A stretch of 28,666 bases of DNA from the NCBI GenBank assembly GCA_046302715.1, contig JBKCHQ010000263.1, forward strand, positions 1-28,666, written 5' to 3'. Position 1 is the stretch's first letter; the number at the start of each line of letters is the position of its first letter. This DNA is from CAMCXT01 sp046302715. GTDB lineage: Bacteria > Bacteroidota > Bacteroidia > M30B66. Under the pieces are notes generated by a model, which worked only from the letters and a program-made list of their open reading frames with translations, was not told the origin of the DNA and ran no database searches. Both the position numbers and the translations under genes were made by a program. Below, piece after piece: positions 7,005 to 15,816 of the stretch.

Positions 7005-9403
7005 AATGCGCTAATTAAATGTTCCTCTCGTTTGATAGCGTTGAGTATGCTTATTCCTTTTACCAATGCATCAGGCGTAAAGGCAATGCTGTCTATACCC
7101 TCATGCGCTAAGAAGCGTGCAAAATCGGCATTGTCGCTCGGGGCTTGACCGCATAGTCCTACCTTTACTCCATACCTATGTGCGGTATGAATCAATTGAG
7201 TGATAAGTTTTTTTACCGATGGGCTGTTTTCGTTAAACAACGATGCTGTTTGGTCGGAGTCACGGTCAATTCCCAAGGTGAGTTGTGTTAAATCGTTGCT
7301 CCCGATTGAGAATCCATCAAATAATTCGGCAAATGCATCAGCTTCGAGGATGTTTGAAGGAACTTCTGCCATTACATAAATTTCCAAGCCATTGTGCCCG
7401 CGCCGTAATCCGTTTTTCTCCAGCTGGCTGAGCACCGATTCTGCCTCTTTAGGTGTTCGGCAAAAGGGCACCATTATTTTTACATTATCGAGCCCCATAT
7501 TTTCGCGCACAAACTTTAATGCGGCGCACTCTAAGTTAAAACCATCAGCGTAGCGTTCGCTCCCATAACGCAGAGCACCTCTAAATCCCAACATTGGATT
7601 TTCCTCTTCTTTTTCGAAAGCACTGCCTCCAATTAAATTCAAATATTCATTTGATTTAAAATCGCTTAGCCTTACCAACACATCTTTCGGATAAAACGCA
7701 GCGGCAATGGTTCCTACCGCTTGCGACAATTTGTCGATGAAATATTCTTTTTTGCTGTTGTATTCTTGTGTGAGTCGCTCAATAAGGATGCGTTCAGAAG
7801 GATTGTTCACCAACTCGAAATGCGCAATAGCCATGGGGTGAATTTTAACCGAGTGGGTGATGGCAAACTCTAGCCGTAGCAGGCCAACGCCTTTATTAGG
7901 ATAAAACGATAGGGGATAGGCCTGTTCAGGATCGGCCAAAATGAGCATAGGCTGGATATCAGGAAGATCGGTTTGCGTAAAATCCAATTCGGTTTGACTC
8001 CATTTGAGACGGCCCCGATACACATTAGCCAGCTTGCCCTTTGAGCAGTCGAGGGTGATCCACTCGCCATTTCTAATATTGGTAAGGGCACCCTGTGTAC
8101 CTACAGCAGCTAATGTTCCTAATTCGCGGGCAACGATAGCTGCATGGCTGGTTCGACCTCCTTTGGTACTAATGATGGCTGCCGCTTTTTTAAGAATGGG
8201 GTCCCAATCAGGACTGGTTGATTCCGTAATGAGGATTTCGCCACGTTTTAGGCGGCCGGCCTCATCAGGATGCGTTAGAATGCGTGCTTGTCCGGCAATG
8301 ATGCCTTGCCCGACGGCAAATCCTGTGGCCAGCACTTCGGAGTGCTCAAGCAGACGATACTGACTTATTTTAAATGGATTTCGTCTAGAATGCACGGTTT
8401 CGGGTCGAGCCTGCACAATTTTAATGGCGCCATTTTTACCGTCTTTGGCCCACTCAACATCTACCGGAAAGCCCATTTTACCTTCAATGGCAGTAACTAT
8501 GCGACTCAGTTCAATGATTTCTTCTGTACCTAAACAATACGATTTACATAATTCGGACGGGGTTTTCTGGGTAACCAGCTTTTGCGTTTTGCCGTCGAGC
8601 ACTATACGGTGCGACTTAGCGCCCATGCGTTTAGACAGAATAGGGTAGGCAGCACGATCTATTTTGGGTTTAAACACGTGGTATTCGTCTGGAATTACCT
8701 TGCCCTGTACGATGCTTTCGCCCAAGCCCCAAGAGGCATGGATAACAACAACATCACGAAAACCTGAGTCGGGATCAATAGAAAAAGCGGTGCCCGAGCA
8801 GCTTTCTTCGGCACGTGCCATGAGTTGTATGCCCACTGAGAGTACTGTTTTTTCGTGCACAAATGCTTGTTCTTCACGGTATTTAATAGCACGCGCATTA
8901 TACACCGATGCATAGCATTTTCTAACGGCTTCGAGCAGTTGCTTTTCGCCTTTAATGTATAAAAAGGAGTCGTGCATTCCTGCAAAACTGGCATCGGGCG
9001 AGTCTTCGGTTACCGCCGATGAGCGCACCGCCACAAAGGGGATGTTTTGCTTATCTCGAGCCAGCTCATTATATGCAGCACAAATTTTACGTGCAGCATC
9101 TTCAGGAAATTTAGCCTGCAGAAAAAGACGTTTAATCTGAGTGGAAACCTCATCGAGGTTTGAGTAATTACTACGTTTAATCTGTCTAAGCCAATCGGAA
9201 AGCGTTTGTTCCAGATGGTTTTCTTTGATAAATCTTCTGTAGGCTTCGGTAGTTATGGCAAAGCCCTCGGGAATGCGGTCGTGCAGCAAAGTCGATGCAT
9301 TAATAAGTTCGCCCAAGGCAGCATTTTTTCCGCCAACGTGTGCGGCAATATTATACCCGCATAGATTAAAGGGTACGGTGTAGTCGAGATTCATATGGTT
9401 CAT
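7001..9403 (-). CDS. ppsA: Phosphoenolpyruvate synthase
   Basis: PpsA converts pyruvate, ATP and water to phosphoenolpyruvate, AMP and phosphate, the entry step of gluconeogenesis. The 800-residue length is normal for the family. The N-terminal ATP-grasp-like domain starts at VGGKNAALGELI and includes VAVRSSAVTEDSPDASFAGM. The swivelling domain carries the phosphorylated histidine in GGRTSHAAIVARELG (H420). The C-terminal TIM-barrel has FSIGSNDLTQLTLGIDRD and the catalytic cysteine in GLCGQAPSD (C751). Two ATG codons three residues apart (9403 and 9394) could both start the protein. The SDR gene is coupled downstream by a 4-bp overlap. In the leader, a CCTATTT/AAATAGG inverted repeat at 9464-9479 could be a regulatory site. 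Confidence 0.95.
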   Translation of the reverse strand: MNHMNLDYTVPFNLCGYNIAAHVGGKNAALGELINASTLLHDRIPEGFAITTEAYRRFIKENHLEQTLSDWLRQIKRSNYSNLDEVSTQIKRLFLQAKFPEDAARKICAAYNELARDKQNIPFVAVRSSAVTEDSPDASFAGMHDSFLYIKGEKQLLEAVRKCYASVYNARAIKYREEQAFVHEKTVLSVGIQLMARAEESCSGTAFSIDPDSGFRDVVVIHASWGLGESIVQGKVIPDEYHVFKPKIDRAAYPILSKRMGAKSHRIVLDGKTQKLVTQKTPSELCKSYCLGTEEIIELSRIVTAIEGKMGFPVDVEWAKDGKNGAIKIVQARPETVHSRRNPFKISQYRLLEHSEVLATGFAVGQGIIAGQARILTHPDEAGRLKRGEILITESTSPDWDPILKKAAAIISTKGGRTSHAAIVARELGTLAAVGTQGALTNIRNGEWITLDCSKGKLANVYRGRLKWSQTELDFTQTDLPDIQPMLILADPEQAYPLSFYPNKGVGLLRLEFAITHSVKIHPMAIAHFELVNNPSERILIERLTQEYNSKKEYFIDKLSQAVGTIAAAFYPKDVLVRLSDFKSNEYLNLIGGSAFEKEEENPMLGFRGALRYGSERYADGFNLECAALKFVRENMGLDNVKIMVPFCRTPKEAESVLSQLEKNGLRRGHNGLEIYVMAEVPSNILEADAFAELFDGFSIGSNDLTQLTLGIDRDSDQTASLFNENSPSVKKLITQLIHTAHRYGVKVGLCGQAPSDNADFARFLAHEGIDSIAFTPDALVKGISILNAIKREEHLISAL

Positions 9404-9463
9404 TTTTCAGCAAGGTATAACCTCTATTTGTCGAGAAAAATGACATTTGTTAGCTCACTATAT

Positions 9464-9479
9464 CCTATTTTCAAATAGG
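9464..9479. repeat. Perfect 7-bp inverted repeat in front of ppsA
   Basis: CCTATTT and AAATAGG are separated by two bases, a 16-bp dyad lying 61 bp upstream of the ppsA start. The compact symmetry suits a dimeric regulator's operator better than an RNA terminator, because no U-run follows on either strand. The binding factor is unknown. Confidence 0.4.
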
Positions 9480-9564
9480 GCGTGGGATAATAGGGGATGA
9501 ATAAGTCGGTAGGCCTAGGTTGGTTATTTTCCCTAGGTGCTTTCGGTAAATTGCGCCATTAAAC

Positions 9565-11253
9565 TTAAAAGAAACATTTGTTTTTTGGATCTACAATTTG
9601 ATACGATTTAAGCGCAAATTTTACGCCATCATAATTAAGGTGAAATCTAACCTTACCCCCAATTAATATCGAATATTTTATTTCTTCTTTTTTTTCAGCG
9701 GGTTGCCCTGATTTATTATACGATGTTGTATGATGGATTTTATATATTTCTGTTGTTTCTCCTATCCAATTGCTGCATGCCTCTGTTAATTCCGGCTTTA
9801 ATTTTAGTTTGCCTTTTGCATCAAAAAACTGCTCATGCTTTTCGCCCACTAATTTTTTTAATGTCGAGGCATCCTGTGTTTTTATGGCAGCTGCTATCCC
9901 TTTTACGAATGGAAGACCATGTTCAAAATTGGCATTATGCATGTAATAGGACATAAGTCCGTTAACCCCATTTTTTACCATAACAAATTTTATATCCATT
10001 TCGCTGTCAATCGTTAAGTTGATTAGGTTCACTGTCTGTTCAAGTTCAAAGCGTATAAACGTGCTGTCGTTTTTGTAAAATGTATCACCATTAATGCGGG
10101 CAGTTGAGCCCACAGTTCTTTCTGCTTCACCACTATAAACAGTATATATATATTCTTCTGGCGATATACTATATGAAATTTTATGGATGCCCGGTATCGA
10201 AACTGTATAGGATTGATTTGCCATAGTATAGGCACTTACATTTACATCAAGGGCTTTTACTCCAGCCATTAAAGGCGTAATAACCGGAGCATTTAAAAAT
10301 ACTTCCCGTGTTAAGGGCTTTTCTAAAAATTGATATTTTACAGAATCCGGAAAATGTGTGCCCAACATTATTTGAGGATCTACATTTATCCATTGACGAT
10401 CAACGGTATTTTTGCCATTATCAGCCCAAGTAACATCTAACAATTGTTTTTTACCCTCTATTTCAATCCAATTCCAGGCATGATAGCCACCCAATTTCAT
10501 TAAGTCATTAAATTTTTGTTTTGTATATCCAATTACTTCGCCGCCATTTAAGCCTGCTAATTCACAAAATCGGGCAAACATGTTGGCATAACCGGCGCAT
10601 ACTGCCAGGCGCTTTTCGCCTGTTAGAATACCATTAATATCATTTTGTTTATGAGCATATTCCTTGCCTTGGTATCCGTCCCAATCGTATTCGATAGCAC
10701 CGGTAATAAATTTAATTAGCGCATCTGCTTTTTCTTGCTCGTTTTTTTTGTCTTTAACAAGGTAGTTCACCAATTCTTTTAAGTCCAAGCTATCTGAAGC
10801 TTCTTTGTTGTAAATAATGTCGTCAGATTCAATACACAGAAAGAAGGGTTTTAAGTAATTCACCTTTTGGGTTCTGGAAAAAGCTTCTTTTTTAGGTCTA
10901 AAATGCATATCGAACGCACTAGCATATATTTTTCGCTGCTTATAGTGATATGCTTTAAACACAAAATATCCATTAAATGCTTTTTTTGCAGGTTTTACAA
11001 AGGTTATTTTATCTTCAGAAATGGTGTAGGTTCCCACATGCCGCTCGGCATAAGTCTTATTTGACTTTTGACTGTATTTAATGTGTTCGTAAACGTTGTT
11101 TTTGTAAATTCTTACAAGCTCGATTGATTGTCTTGTTTGATTTACAATGTAGGCATCTTTAATTTCAGATTCAATGTTAACCCAGTTGTTTTTATTGCTG
11201 TATGCCGCATTTGTGGCAAACAGAAATGCCGTAATAATGATGATACGTTTCAT
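9565..11253 (-). CDS. Secreted transglutaminase-like superfamily protein
   Basis: A 562-residue protein with a cleavable signal peptide (MKRIIIITAFLFATNA, cleavage near residue 19). Residues about 160-290 form a transglutaminase/protease-like core with the expected Cys-His-Asp triad: C219 in LAVCAGYANMF, H258 in GYHAWNWIEI, D273 in LLDVTWAD. Proteins like this (including kyphoscoliosis-peptidase-like members) act as cysteine proteases or are catalytically modified binding domains outside the cytoplasm. The N-terminal 140 residues and the C-terminal 230 residues look beta-rich and match nothing I recognise. There is no T9SS sorting domain, so it probably stays periplasmic or surface-associated by other means. 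It is transcribed alone, and its upstream region is shared with the divergent dehydratase operon. Confidence 0.85.
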   Translation of the reverse strand: MKRIIIITAFLFATNAAYSNKNNWVNIESEIKDAYIVNQTRQSIELVRIYKNNVYEHIKYSQKSNKTYAERHVGTYTISEDKITFVKPAKKAFNGYFVFKAYHYKQRKIYASAFDMHFRPKKEAFSRTQKVNYLKPFFLCIESDDIIYNKEASDSLDLKELVNYLVKDKKNEQEKADALIKFITGAIEYDWDGYQGKEYAHKQNDINGILTGEKRLAVCAGYANMFARFCELAGLNGGEVIGYTKQKFNDLMKLGGYHAWNWIEIEGKKQLLDVTWADNGKNTVDRQWINVDPQIMLGTHFPDSVKYQFLEKPLTREVFLNAPVITPLMAGVKALDVNVSAYTMANQSYTVSIPGIHKISYSISPEEYIYTVYSGEAERTVGSTARINGDTFYKNDSTFIRFELEQTVNLINLTIDSEMDIKFVMVKNGVNGLMSYYMHNANFEHGLPFVKGIAAAIKTQDASTLKKLVGEKHEQFFDAKGKLKLKPELTEACSNWIGETTEIYKIHHTTSYNKSGQPAEKKEEIKYSILIGGKVRFHLNYDGVKFALKSYQIVDPKNKCFF

Positions 11254-11457
11254 GGTTGTTATTTTTTCGAAGTAACACGTATCGTGGAATCATAAGAATG
11301 CATTAATACAAAACCATAACGGCGCAAGTATGTAACTTAGTATGGGGGGGTAAAAAAAACTGCTGCTCAATAATGAAACGAAAGCAGTATCACATTTGGC
11401 CTTCAATTTTTTAGCAAATCCCGTATTGCCCGTTTTTCTTTTTAATTTTGAGCGCCA
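11254..11457. other. Divergent intergenic region with a G7-T-A8 homopolymer tract
   Basis: These 204 bases separate the transglutaminase-like gene (-) and the dehydratase operon (+). At 11344-11359 there is a run of seven G, one T and eight A, about 90 bases from either start. Homopolymers of this kind are prone to slippage. A TAnnTTTG box at 11443-11450 lies at the plus-strand end. Confidence 0.5.
11443..11450 (+). promoter_or_regulatory. -7 box (TAnnTTTG) just before the dehydratase start
   Basis: TAATTTTG fits the Bacteroidota -7 consensus and ends seven bases before the ATG at 11458, implying a very short or absent 5' leader. The closest upstream TTG (11426-11428) has only a 14-base spacer, shorter than usual, so the -33 element is uncertain. 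Confidence 0.35.
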
Positions 11458-13329
11458 ATGAATCGAAACGAATCGATAACTCCTGTTTGGCTTATTTTCC
11501 TCGTGGATATAAGTCTTTGCGTATGCTCTTTGTTTGCTGCTTATTTGCTGCGATTCAATTTTTCGATTCCCGATAAAGAGGTGGCCGATTTTAGCTACGT
11601 GTTTCCATTGGTATTGGCCTTAAAGCTCTTCTCATTTGTGGTGTTCCAGCCTTATCGTGGCATATTGCGCTTTACCAGTACCAGTGATGTGCAGCGGGTG
11701 TTGTTGGCAATTCTTGCGGCAAATGCCTTATTAATTTGTCTTAATCCGATAAGTTTGATTTTGGGAGGCTTTCATGCCGTACCTTTTTCCATAATTCTCA
11801 TCGATGCTTTGGTGTCATCGTTTTTCTTGATTTCGTTCCGACTCGGTGTGCAGTATGTCCTTGAAGAACGTTTGCATTGGGGAAAAGAAAAAGCTTCGGT
11901 TATCATTGTTGGTTCGGGCGATACCGCAATTATGGCACAGCGAGCTATTGAACGCGATGCGGGAGCTCGGTACCGGGTAGTTGCTTTTATAGATAACACT
12001 ACGGTTCGTCAAGGAAAAAAAATTCAAAACGTCAAAATTTATCCCGAGGATAGATTGTTCCAAAAGCTTGAAAAGGGCAGTATCAAACTGGTCATATTGG
12101 CTCAGCCCGATATCAGTGCTGAATTTAAACATCGCATCATCGAACAATGTTTGGCATCTGGTATTAAGGTTTTTACAGTGCCGCCCGTTGGACATTGGAT
12201 CAACGGCGATTTAAGCTTTAAACAGATTAAGAAGATTAATGTCAACGATTTACTTGATCGCGAAATTATAGACATCCACATCGACTCTATACGTCGTGAA
12301 CTTGCCGGTAAACGTGTTTTAGTTACCGGTGCTGCGGGGTCTATTGGCGCTGAACTGGTGCGTCAAATTATTGCATTTGAACCGCAACAGCTCATATTGC
12401 TCGATCAGGCCGAGAGTCCACTTTACGAGCTCGAACGCGAACTCATGGACGAGATGGGCTTTTCGAATTTCGAAATTGTAGTGGGCGATATTCGCATGCA
12501 TTCGCGCATGGATAATTTGTTCAGAACCTATACGCCCGAGTACGTATTTCATGCAGCAGCCTACAAGCATGTGCCGCTTATGGAAAGAAATCCATCAGAG
12601 GCCTTATTAACCAATATCAAAGGCACCAAAGTAATGGCCGACCTTTCGGACGCATACGGGGTGCATAAGTTTGTGATGGTATCGACCGATAAGGCGGTGA
12701 AGCCCACCAATGTAATGGGAGCATCTAAGCGTGTGGCCGAAATTTATGTGCAGTCGTTAAATAAGATCAGTAAAACCCGCTTTATTACTACACGTTTTGG
12801 TAATGTGCTCGGCAGCAACGGTTCGGTCATTCCCATCTTAACCCGTCAAATAGAGCGAGGCGGCCCCATAACGATAACTCATCCCGAAATTACCCGCTAT
12901 TTTATGACCATACGTGAGGCCTGCTTGCTTGTGCTGGAGGCGGGAGCTTACGGAGAAGGTGGCGAGATTTTGATTTTTGACATGGGCGAATCGGTGAAGA
13001 TTAAAGATTTAGTCGAAAAAATGGTGAAGCTCTCGGGTCTCACACTGGGTAAAGACATTTCTATCAAATATACTGGCTTGCGCCCGGGCGAGAAGCTATA
13101 CGAAGAGCTGCTCAACGATAAAGAAAATACCGTTAAAACCCATCACAGTCGCATTATGAAGGCTTTGGTGCAGGATTTTGAATTTGCCGAAATAGCCGAA
13201 AAAGTAAGCGCGCTCATCCCTTATTTCGAACAGCAGAATAATGTAGAAATTGTAAAGCGAATGAAACAGCTTGTTCCGGAGTATATAAGTAAAAATAGTG
13301 AGTTCGAAGATTTAGATCAGCACCGATGA
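11458..13329 (+). CDS. Membrane-anchored nucleotide-sugar 4,6-dehydratase (WbpM/CapD/PglF type)
   Basis: This 623-residue protein has four predicted membrane helices in the first 130 residues, then a Rossmann-like linker domain (VIIVGSGDTA near 148-157). The catalytic extended-SDR domain has the cofactor motif GAAGSIG at 291-297. In VMVSTDKAVKPTNVMGASKR the usual Tyr of the SDR triad is Met (M420, with K424), as described for the large WbpM-type enzymes. LRPGEKLYEELL near 541-552 is also typical. Such enzymes make UDP-4-keto-6-deoxy-HexNAc from UDP-GlcNAc for O-antigen, capsule or protein glycans, at the inner membrane. The downstream thioesterase overlaps by 4 bp, indicating an operon. The exact sugar product is not determinable here. 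Confidence 0.92.
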   Translation: MNRNESITPVWLIFLVDISLCVCSLFAAYLLRFNFSIPDKEVADFSYVFPLVLALKLFSFVVFQPYRGILRFTSTSDVQRVLLAILAANALLICLNPISLILGGFHAVPFSIILIDALVSSFFLISFRLGVQYVLEERLHWGKEKASVIIVGSGDTAIMAQRAIERDAGARYRVVAFIDNTTVRQGKKIQNVKIYPEDRLFQKLEKGSIKLVILAQPDISAEFKHRIIEQCLASGIKVFTVPPVGHWINGDLSFKQIKKINVNDLLDREIIDIHIDSIRRELAGKRVLVTGAAGSIGAELVRQIIAFEPQQLILLDQAESPLYELERELMDEMGFSNFEIVVGDIRMHSRMDNLFRTYTPEYVFHAAAYKHVPLMERNPSEALLTNIKGTKVMADLSDAYGVHKFVMVSTDKAVKPTNVMGASKRVAEIYVQSLNKISKTRFITTRFGNVLGSNGSVIPILTRQIERGGPITITHPEITRYFMTIREACLLVLEAGAYGEGGEILIFDMGESVKIKDLVEKMVKLSGLTLGKDISIKYTGLRPGEKLYEELLNDKENTVKTHHSRIMKALVQDFEFAEIAEKVSALIPYFEQQNNVEIVKRMKQLVPEYISKNSEFEDLDQHR

Positions 13330-13745
13330 AACAACACCAAACCAAAATACAGCTTCGCTTTTCAGATTTTGATGTCCTGCGTCATGTGAACAATGCCAAG
13401 TATGCCACTTTTATGGAAAATGCCCGTATCGATTTTTTTCAGGATGTAATTGCTCCACACCACGACTGGAAAGAGGTAGGGATTTTAATTGCCCGTTTGG
13501 AGTTTGATTTTAAAATTCCGGTGCACATGACCGACGAGCTCATTGTACTATCGCATGTGAGTGCCATTGGTACCAAAAGCCTTACGTTCGATCATCAATT
13601 TACGGTTAACGGCGACTCGGGCATTTTGCTCAAAGCCACCGGAGCGTCGGTAGCCGTGTGTTACAATTATGCACGCAATAATAGCATGGTTGTGCCGCCA
13701 CTTTGGCGTCAGCGAATAAACGCTTATCAGGGAACCGAATTGTAA
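13326..13745 (+). CDS. Acyl-CoA thioesterase, hotdog fold (4HBT family)
   Basis: A 139-residue single-domain hotdog protein. The active-site stretch is RFSDFDVLRHVNNAKYATFMENAR, with the conserved acidic residue D16 and the HVNN motif at 20-23. The later strands (VGILIARLEFDFKIPV, then LTFDHQF) follow the family order. Members hydrolyse acyl- or aromatic-CoA thioesters in the cytoplasm. The ATG overlaps the TGA of the dehydratase gene, so it is cotranslated with it, and the membrane protein starts 11 bases after its stop. Placement in a glycan-type operon is unusual; it may supply or recycle acyl groups for sugar acylation, which is only inference. Confidence 0.9.
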   Translation: MKQHQTKIQLRFSDFDVLRHVNNAKYATFMENARIDFFQDVIAPHHDWKEVGILIARLEFDFKIPVHMTDELIVLSHVSAIGTKSLTFDHQFTVNGDSGILLKATGASVAVCYNYARNNSMVVPPLWRQRINAYQGTEL

Positions 13746-13756
13746 GTGCTTATTTG

Positions 13757-15529
13757 ATGGCCGCAACATTAAATAAGATATTCCACGAAAAACCGGCCTT
13801 ACTGGTTATATGTTTTATTGTTGTTTCCACTGCAGCCTATCGGTTTTTGAATTTTGATGCCGCAAGTCTGCCTGCACATCCTGATTCTATTGCGTTTTGC
13901 CATAAATTTTTGGGCGACAGTATTTCTAATACCACAGTTAACACCGAAGCCGCTGATTTCCCTTCAGCATTAAGGCTTCCATACGAGCCCAATGCGGCGG
14001 TTTCGGTATTGTATGCCCCTGCCTATTTTTTTGGTTATGCACTGGCAAGCCTGTTGCATTTTCCAAAGGATGGACTTTCGCTTCCTTTTGCGCTAAGCTA
14101 TGAGATGTATGCCCTGTGTTTGCTTTTATTCGGATTTATAAATACTCGCAAATTCCTGCTTAGGCTATTTATAGAGAGCGAAGTTGCACTAGCGCTTGTC
14201 TTTGTTTTTATCGGTAGTTATATTTTTCAAAGTTTCGCCTCATTTGCGCTCCAACCCGCATTGGCTCAATTTTGTTGTTTTTCTTTTATTCTTGCAGGTT
14301 TACCTGGTTTTTTAGCACGGCGCTCCATCTCCCAAATGTGTTGGTTGGTGTTGCTTTCGGTGCTGCTTGCGCATGCCAATGCGGCGTCTGCCTTACTCGT
14401 AATTGTTCTCCCCCTTTTGCCCGTATTTACTGATGAAAAGGGCAATTTAAGCCCTTTGATAAACAAAAACAACTTCATTACAAGCGCTGGGTTGTTGGTG
14501 CTTTCGGTAGCTGTATCAATCCCATTAATCCTTGCCAATGGCTCGTTTCACGGTTCAACAGATCGCATCAGTATTGATTTACTCATTCATGTGTTTTTAA
14601 GCTATCATAAAGGAATTTTCCTGTTTAGCCCTATTCTTTTCGTCTGTTTATTAGGTTTAGGAATTCAGGCGGTTAAGCTTACTCGTCAAGCACTTTGGGC
14701 GTTTGCCTTTGTAATGACCGGCATCGTTTTTATGGTGCTTTTTTCAGATTGGTGGAATGTGCCTTCGTATGCTGTACCTCAATTGGCCGTGTTATTTCCC
14801 CTTTATTGTTTAGGATTTATTTGGATGTTGCATGCCCTTAAAAAACTGCATCAATGGACACTCGTTGCTTATTTTTTAATCTTGATAGTTTTTGTGTACT
14901 TAAATCAGTTTCAAATTTATCAGGTAAAAAACGGCATATTAAATCCGCTTAAACTCGATAAGAGTTATTACGTGCAATCCTTTTTAAGTCTTAAGCCCGT
15001 TGAAGCGTTGAATTACGATGCCATGTCAAAAAATGGCATGAGCGAAGCCGATAAACTTCGTTTTACAAAAACTACCCTATTCAACCGCACGTTTAAGCCC
15101 GGCGAAGCTTTTACTTTGCAAGAGTTAAACGAGTGTTTTTACCGCCTCAATGCCGATGTGGAATACGGCTTAAATGAAAAAATATCGTTACAACCCAATC
15201 AATTCAAATCGGGCTCTTTGCTAGAGTTTACGTGTTCGTATCGTATGTCTGCATCGGCTTGTAATACCGGTCCGTTTTGGGTGGCCGATATTGAATCCGA
15301 CAGCGAACATTACGGATACGCTTCCTATTTTATGGCCAGCGATGCTTCGAAGCGATGGAATACCCTTAATGCCTGCTATGTATTGCCCGTTATTAAAAAG
15401 AATAACGACAAGCTCAATTTTTATTTCTGGAATAACGGCAAATGCTTTATTGATATTCTAAAATTTGAAGCGGCCGTTTATGAACCCAAAGACCGCTTTA
15501 ATAAGAAGGAACTTTTTCTGATCGATTAA
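13757..15529 (+). CDS. Polytopic membrane protein, GT-C glycosyltransferase-like
   Basis: A 590-residue protein with about 11 hydrophobic helices between residues 10 and 400 and a soluble C-terminal domain of about 170 residues. The stretch YHKGIFLFSPILFVCLLGL, a helix, then FSDWWNVPSYAVPQLAVLFP corresponds to a pattern seen in GT-C/PMT-like membrane glycosyltransferases of Bacteroidota (a Gly-Leu-hydrophobic-SP helix followed by a WW motif and a Pro-rich helix). The loop after the first helix contains acidic residues (HPDSIAF), where GT-C enzymes hold their catalytic acid. I chose the ATG at 13757, 11 bases after the thioesterase stop; a TTG at 13703 would overlap that gene by 43 bases. The glycosyltransferase assignment is moderate. 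Confidence 0.7.
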   Translation: MAATLNKIFHEKPALLVICFIVVSTAAYRFLNFDAASLPAHPDSIAFCHKFLGDSISNTTVNTEAADFPSALRLPYEPNAAVSVLYAPAYFFGYALASLLHFPKDGLSLPFALSYEMYALCLLLFGFINTRKFLLRLFIESEVALALVFVFIGSYIFQSFASFALQPALAQFCCFSFILAGLPGFLARRSISQMCWLVLLSVLLAHANAASALLVIVLPLLPVFTDEKGNLSPLINKNNFITSAGLLVLSVAVSIPLILANGSFHGSTDRISIDLLIHVFLSYHKGIFLFSPILFVCLLGLGIQAVKLTRQALWAFAFVMTGIVFMVLFSDWWNVPSYAVPQLAVLFPLYCLGFIWMLHALKKLHQWTLVAYFLILIVFVYLNQFQIYQVKNGILNPLKLDKSYYVQSFLSLKPVEALNYDAMSKNGMSEADKLRFTKTTLFNRTFKPGEAFTLQELNECFYRLNADVEYGLNEKISLQPNQFKSGSLLEFTCSYRMSASACNTGPFWVADIESDSEHYGYASYFMASDASKRWNTLNACYVLPVIKKNNDKLNFYFWNNGKCFIDILKFEAAVYEPKDRFNKKELFLID

Positions 15530-15816
15530 GGGTGCAATAGTAAAGTTTTTATCTTCATTTACTTCGGATACCAAATGAGGTATAAAAAGAAATCCATCGA
15601 AAACTTAATTTTTCGTGTTTCGACTTCAATAATGCCTTATTAATATCATGTTGATGTGTGGTGCCTTATTTTTAAAATAGCACTAAAAACGGGGAACTCA
15701 GCATAAAATAATTTCACAAAAGCACGCAATCTTACACTGTAAGTTAAAAGAGGTCATGCGTCATTGTGCTGCCTTGGAGCATTATAATTTTATCTCATAA
15801 CTAAACCCGAAGGCTT
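15530..15816. other. Intergenic region upstream of the 1409-residue surface protein
   Basis: These 287 AT-rich bases carry no coding potential that I can support. They hold a 13-bp palindrome, CTTACACTGTAAG, at 15731-15743, some 74 bases before the start at 15817, which could be an operator. There is a weak CGAAAA/TTTTCG hairpin at 15598-15615. TATAATTT near 15783-15790 is a partial -7 match. Confidence 0.45.

Noticed and set aside
13703..13756. Upstream TTG start for the membrane protein
   Set aside because: It would overlap the thioesterase gene by 43 bases and add 18 residues that do not resemble a membrane-protein N-terminus; the ATG at 13757 fits better.
15598..15615. CGAAAA/TTTTCG hairpin after the membrane protein
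   Set aside because: The six-pair stem is AT-rich and the following bases are mixed, so it is not a convincing terminator.
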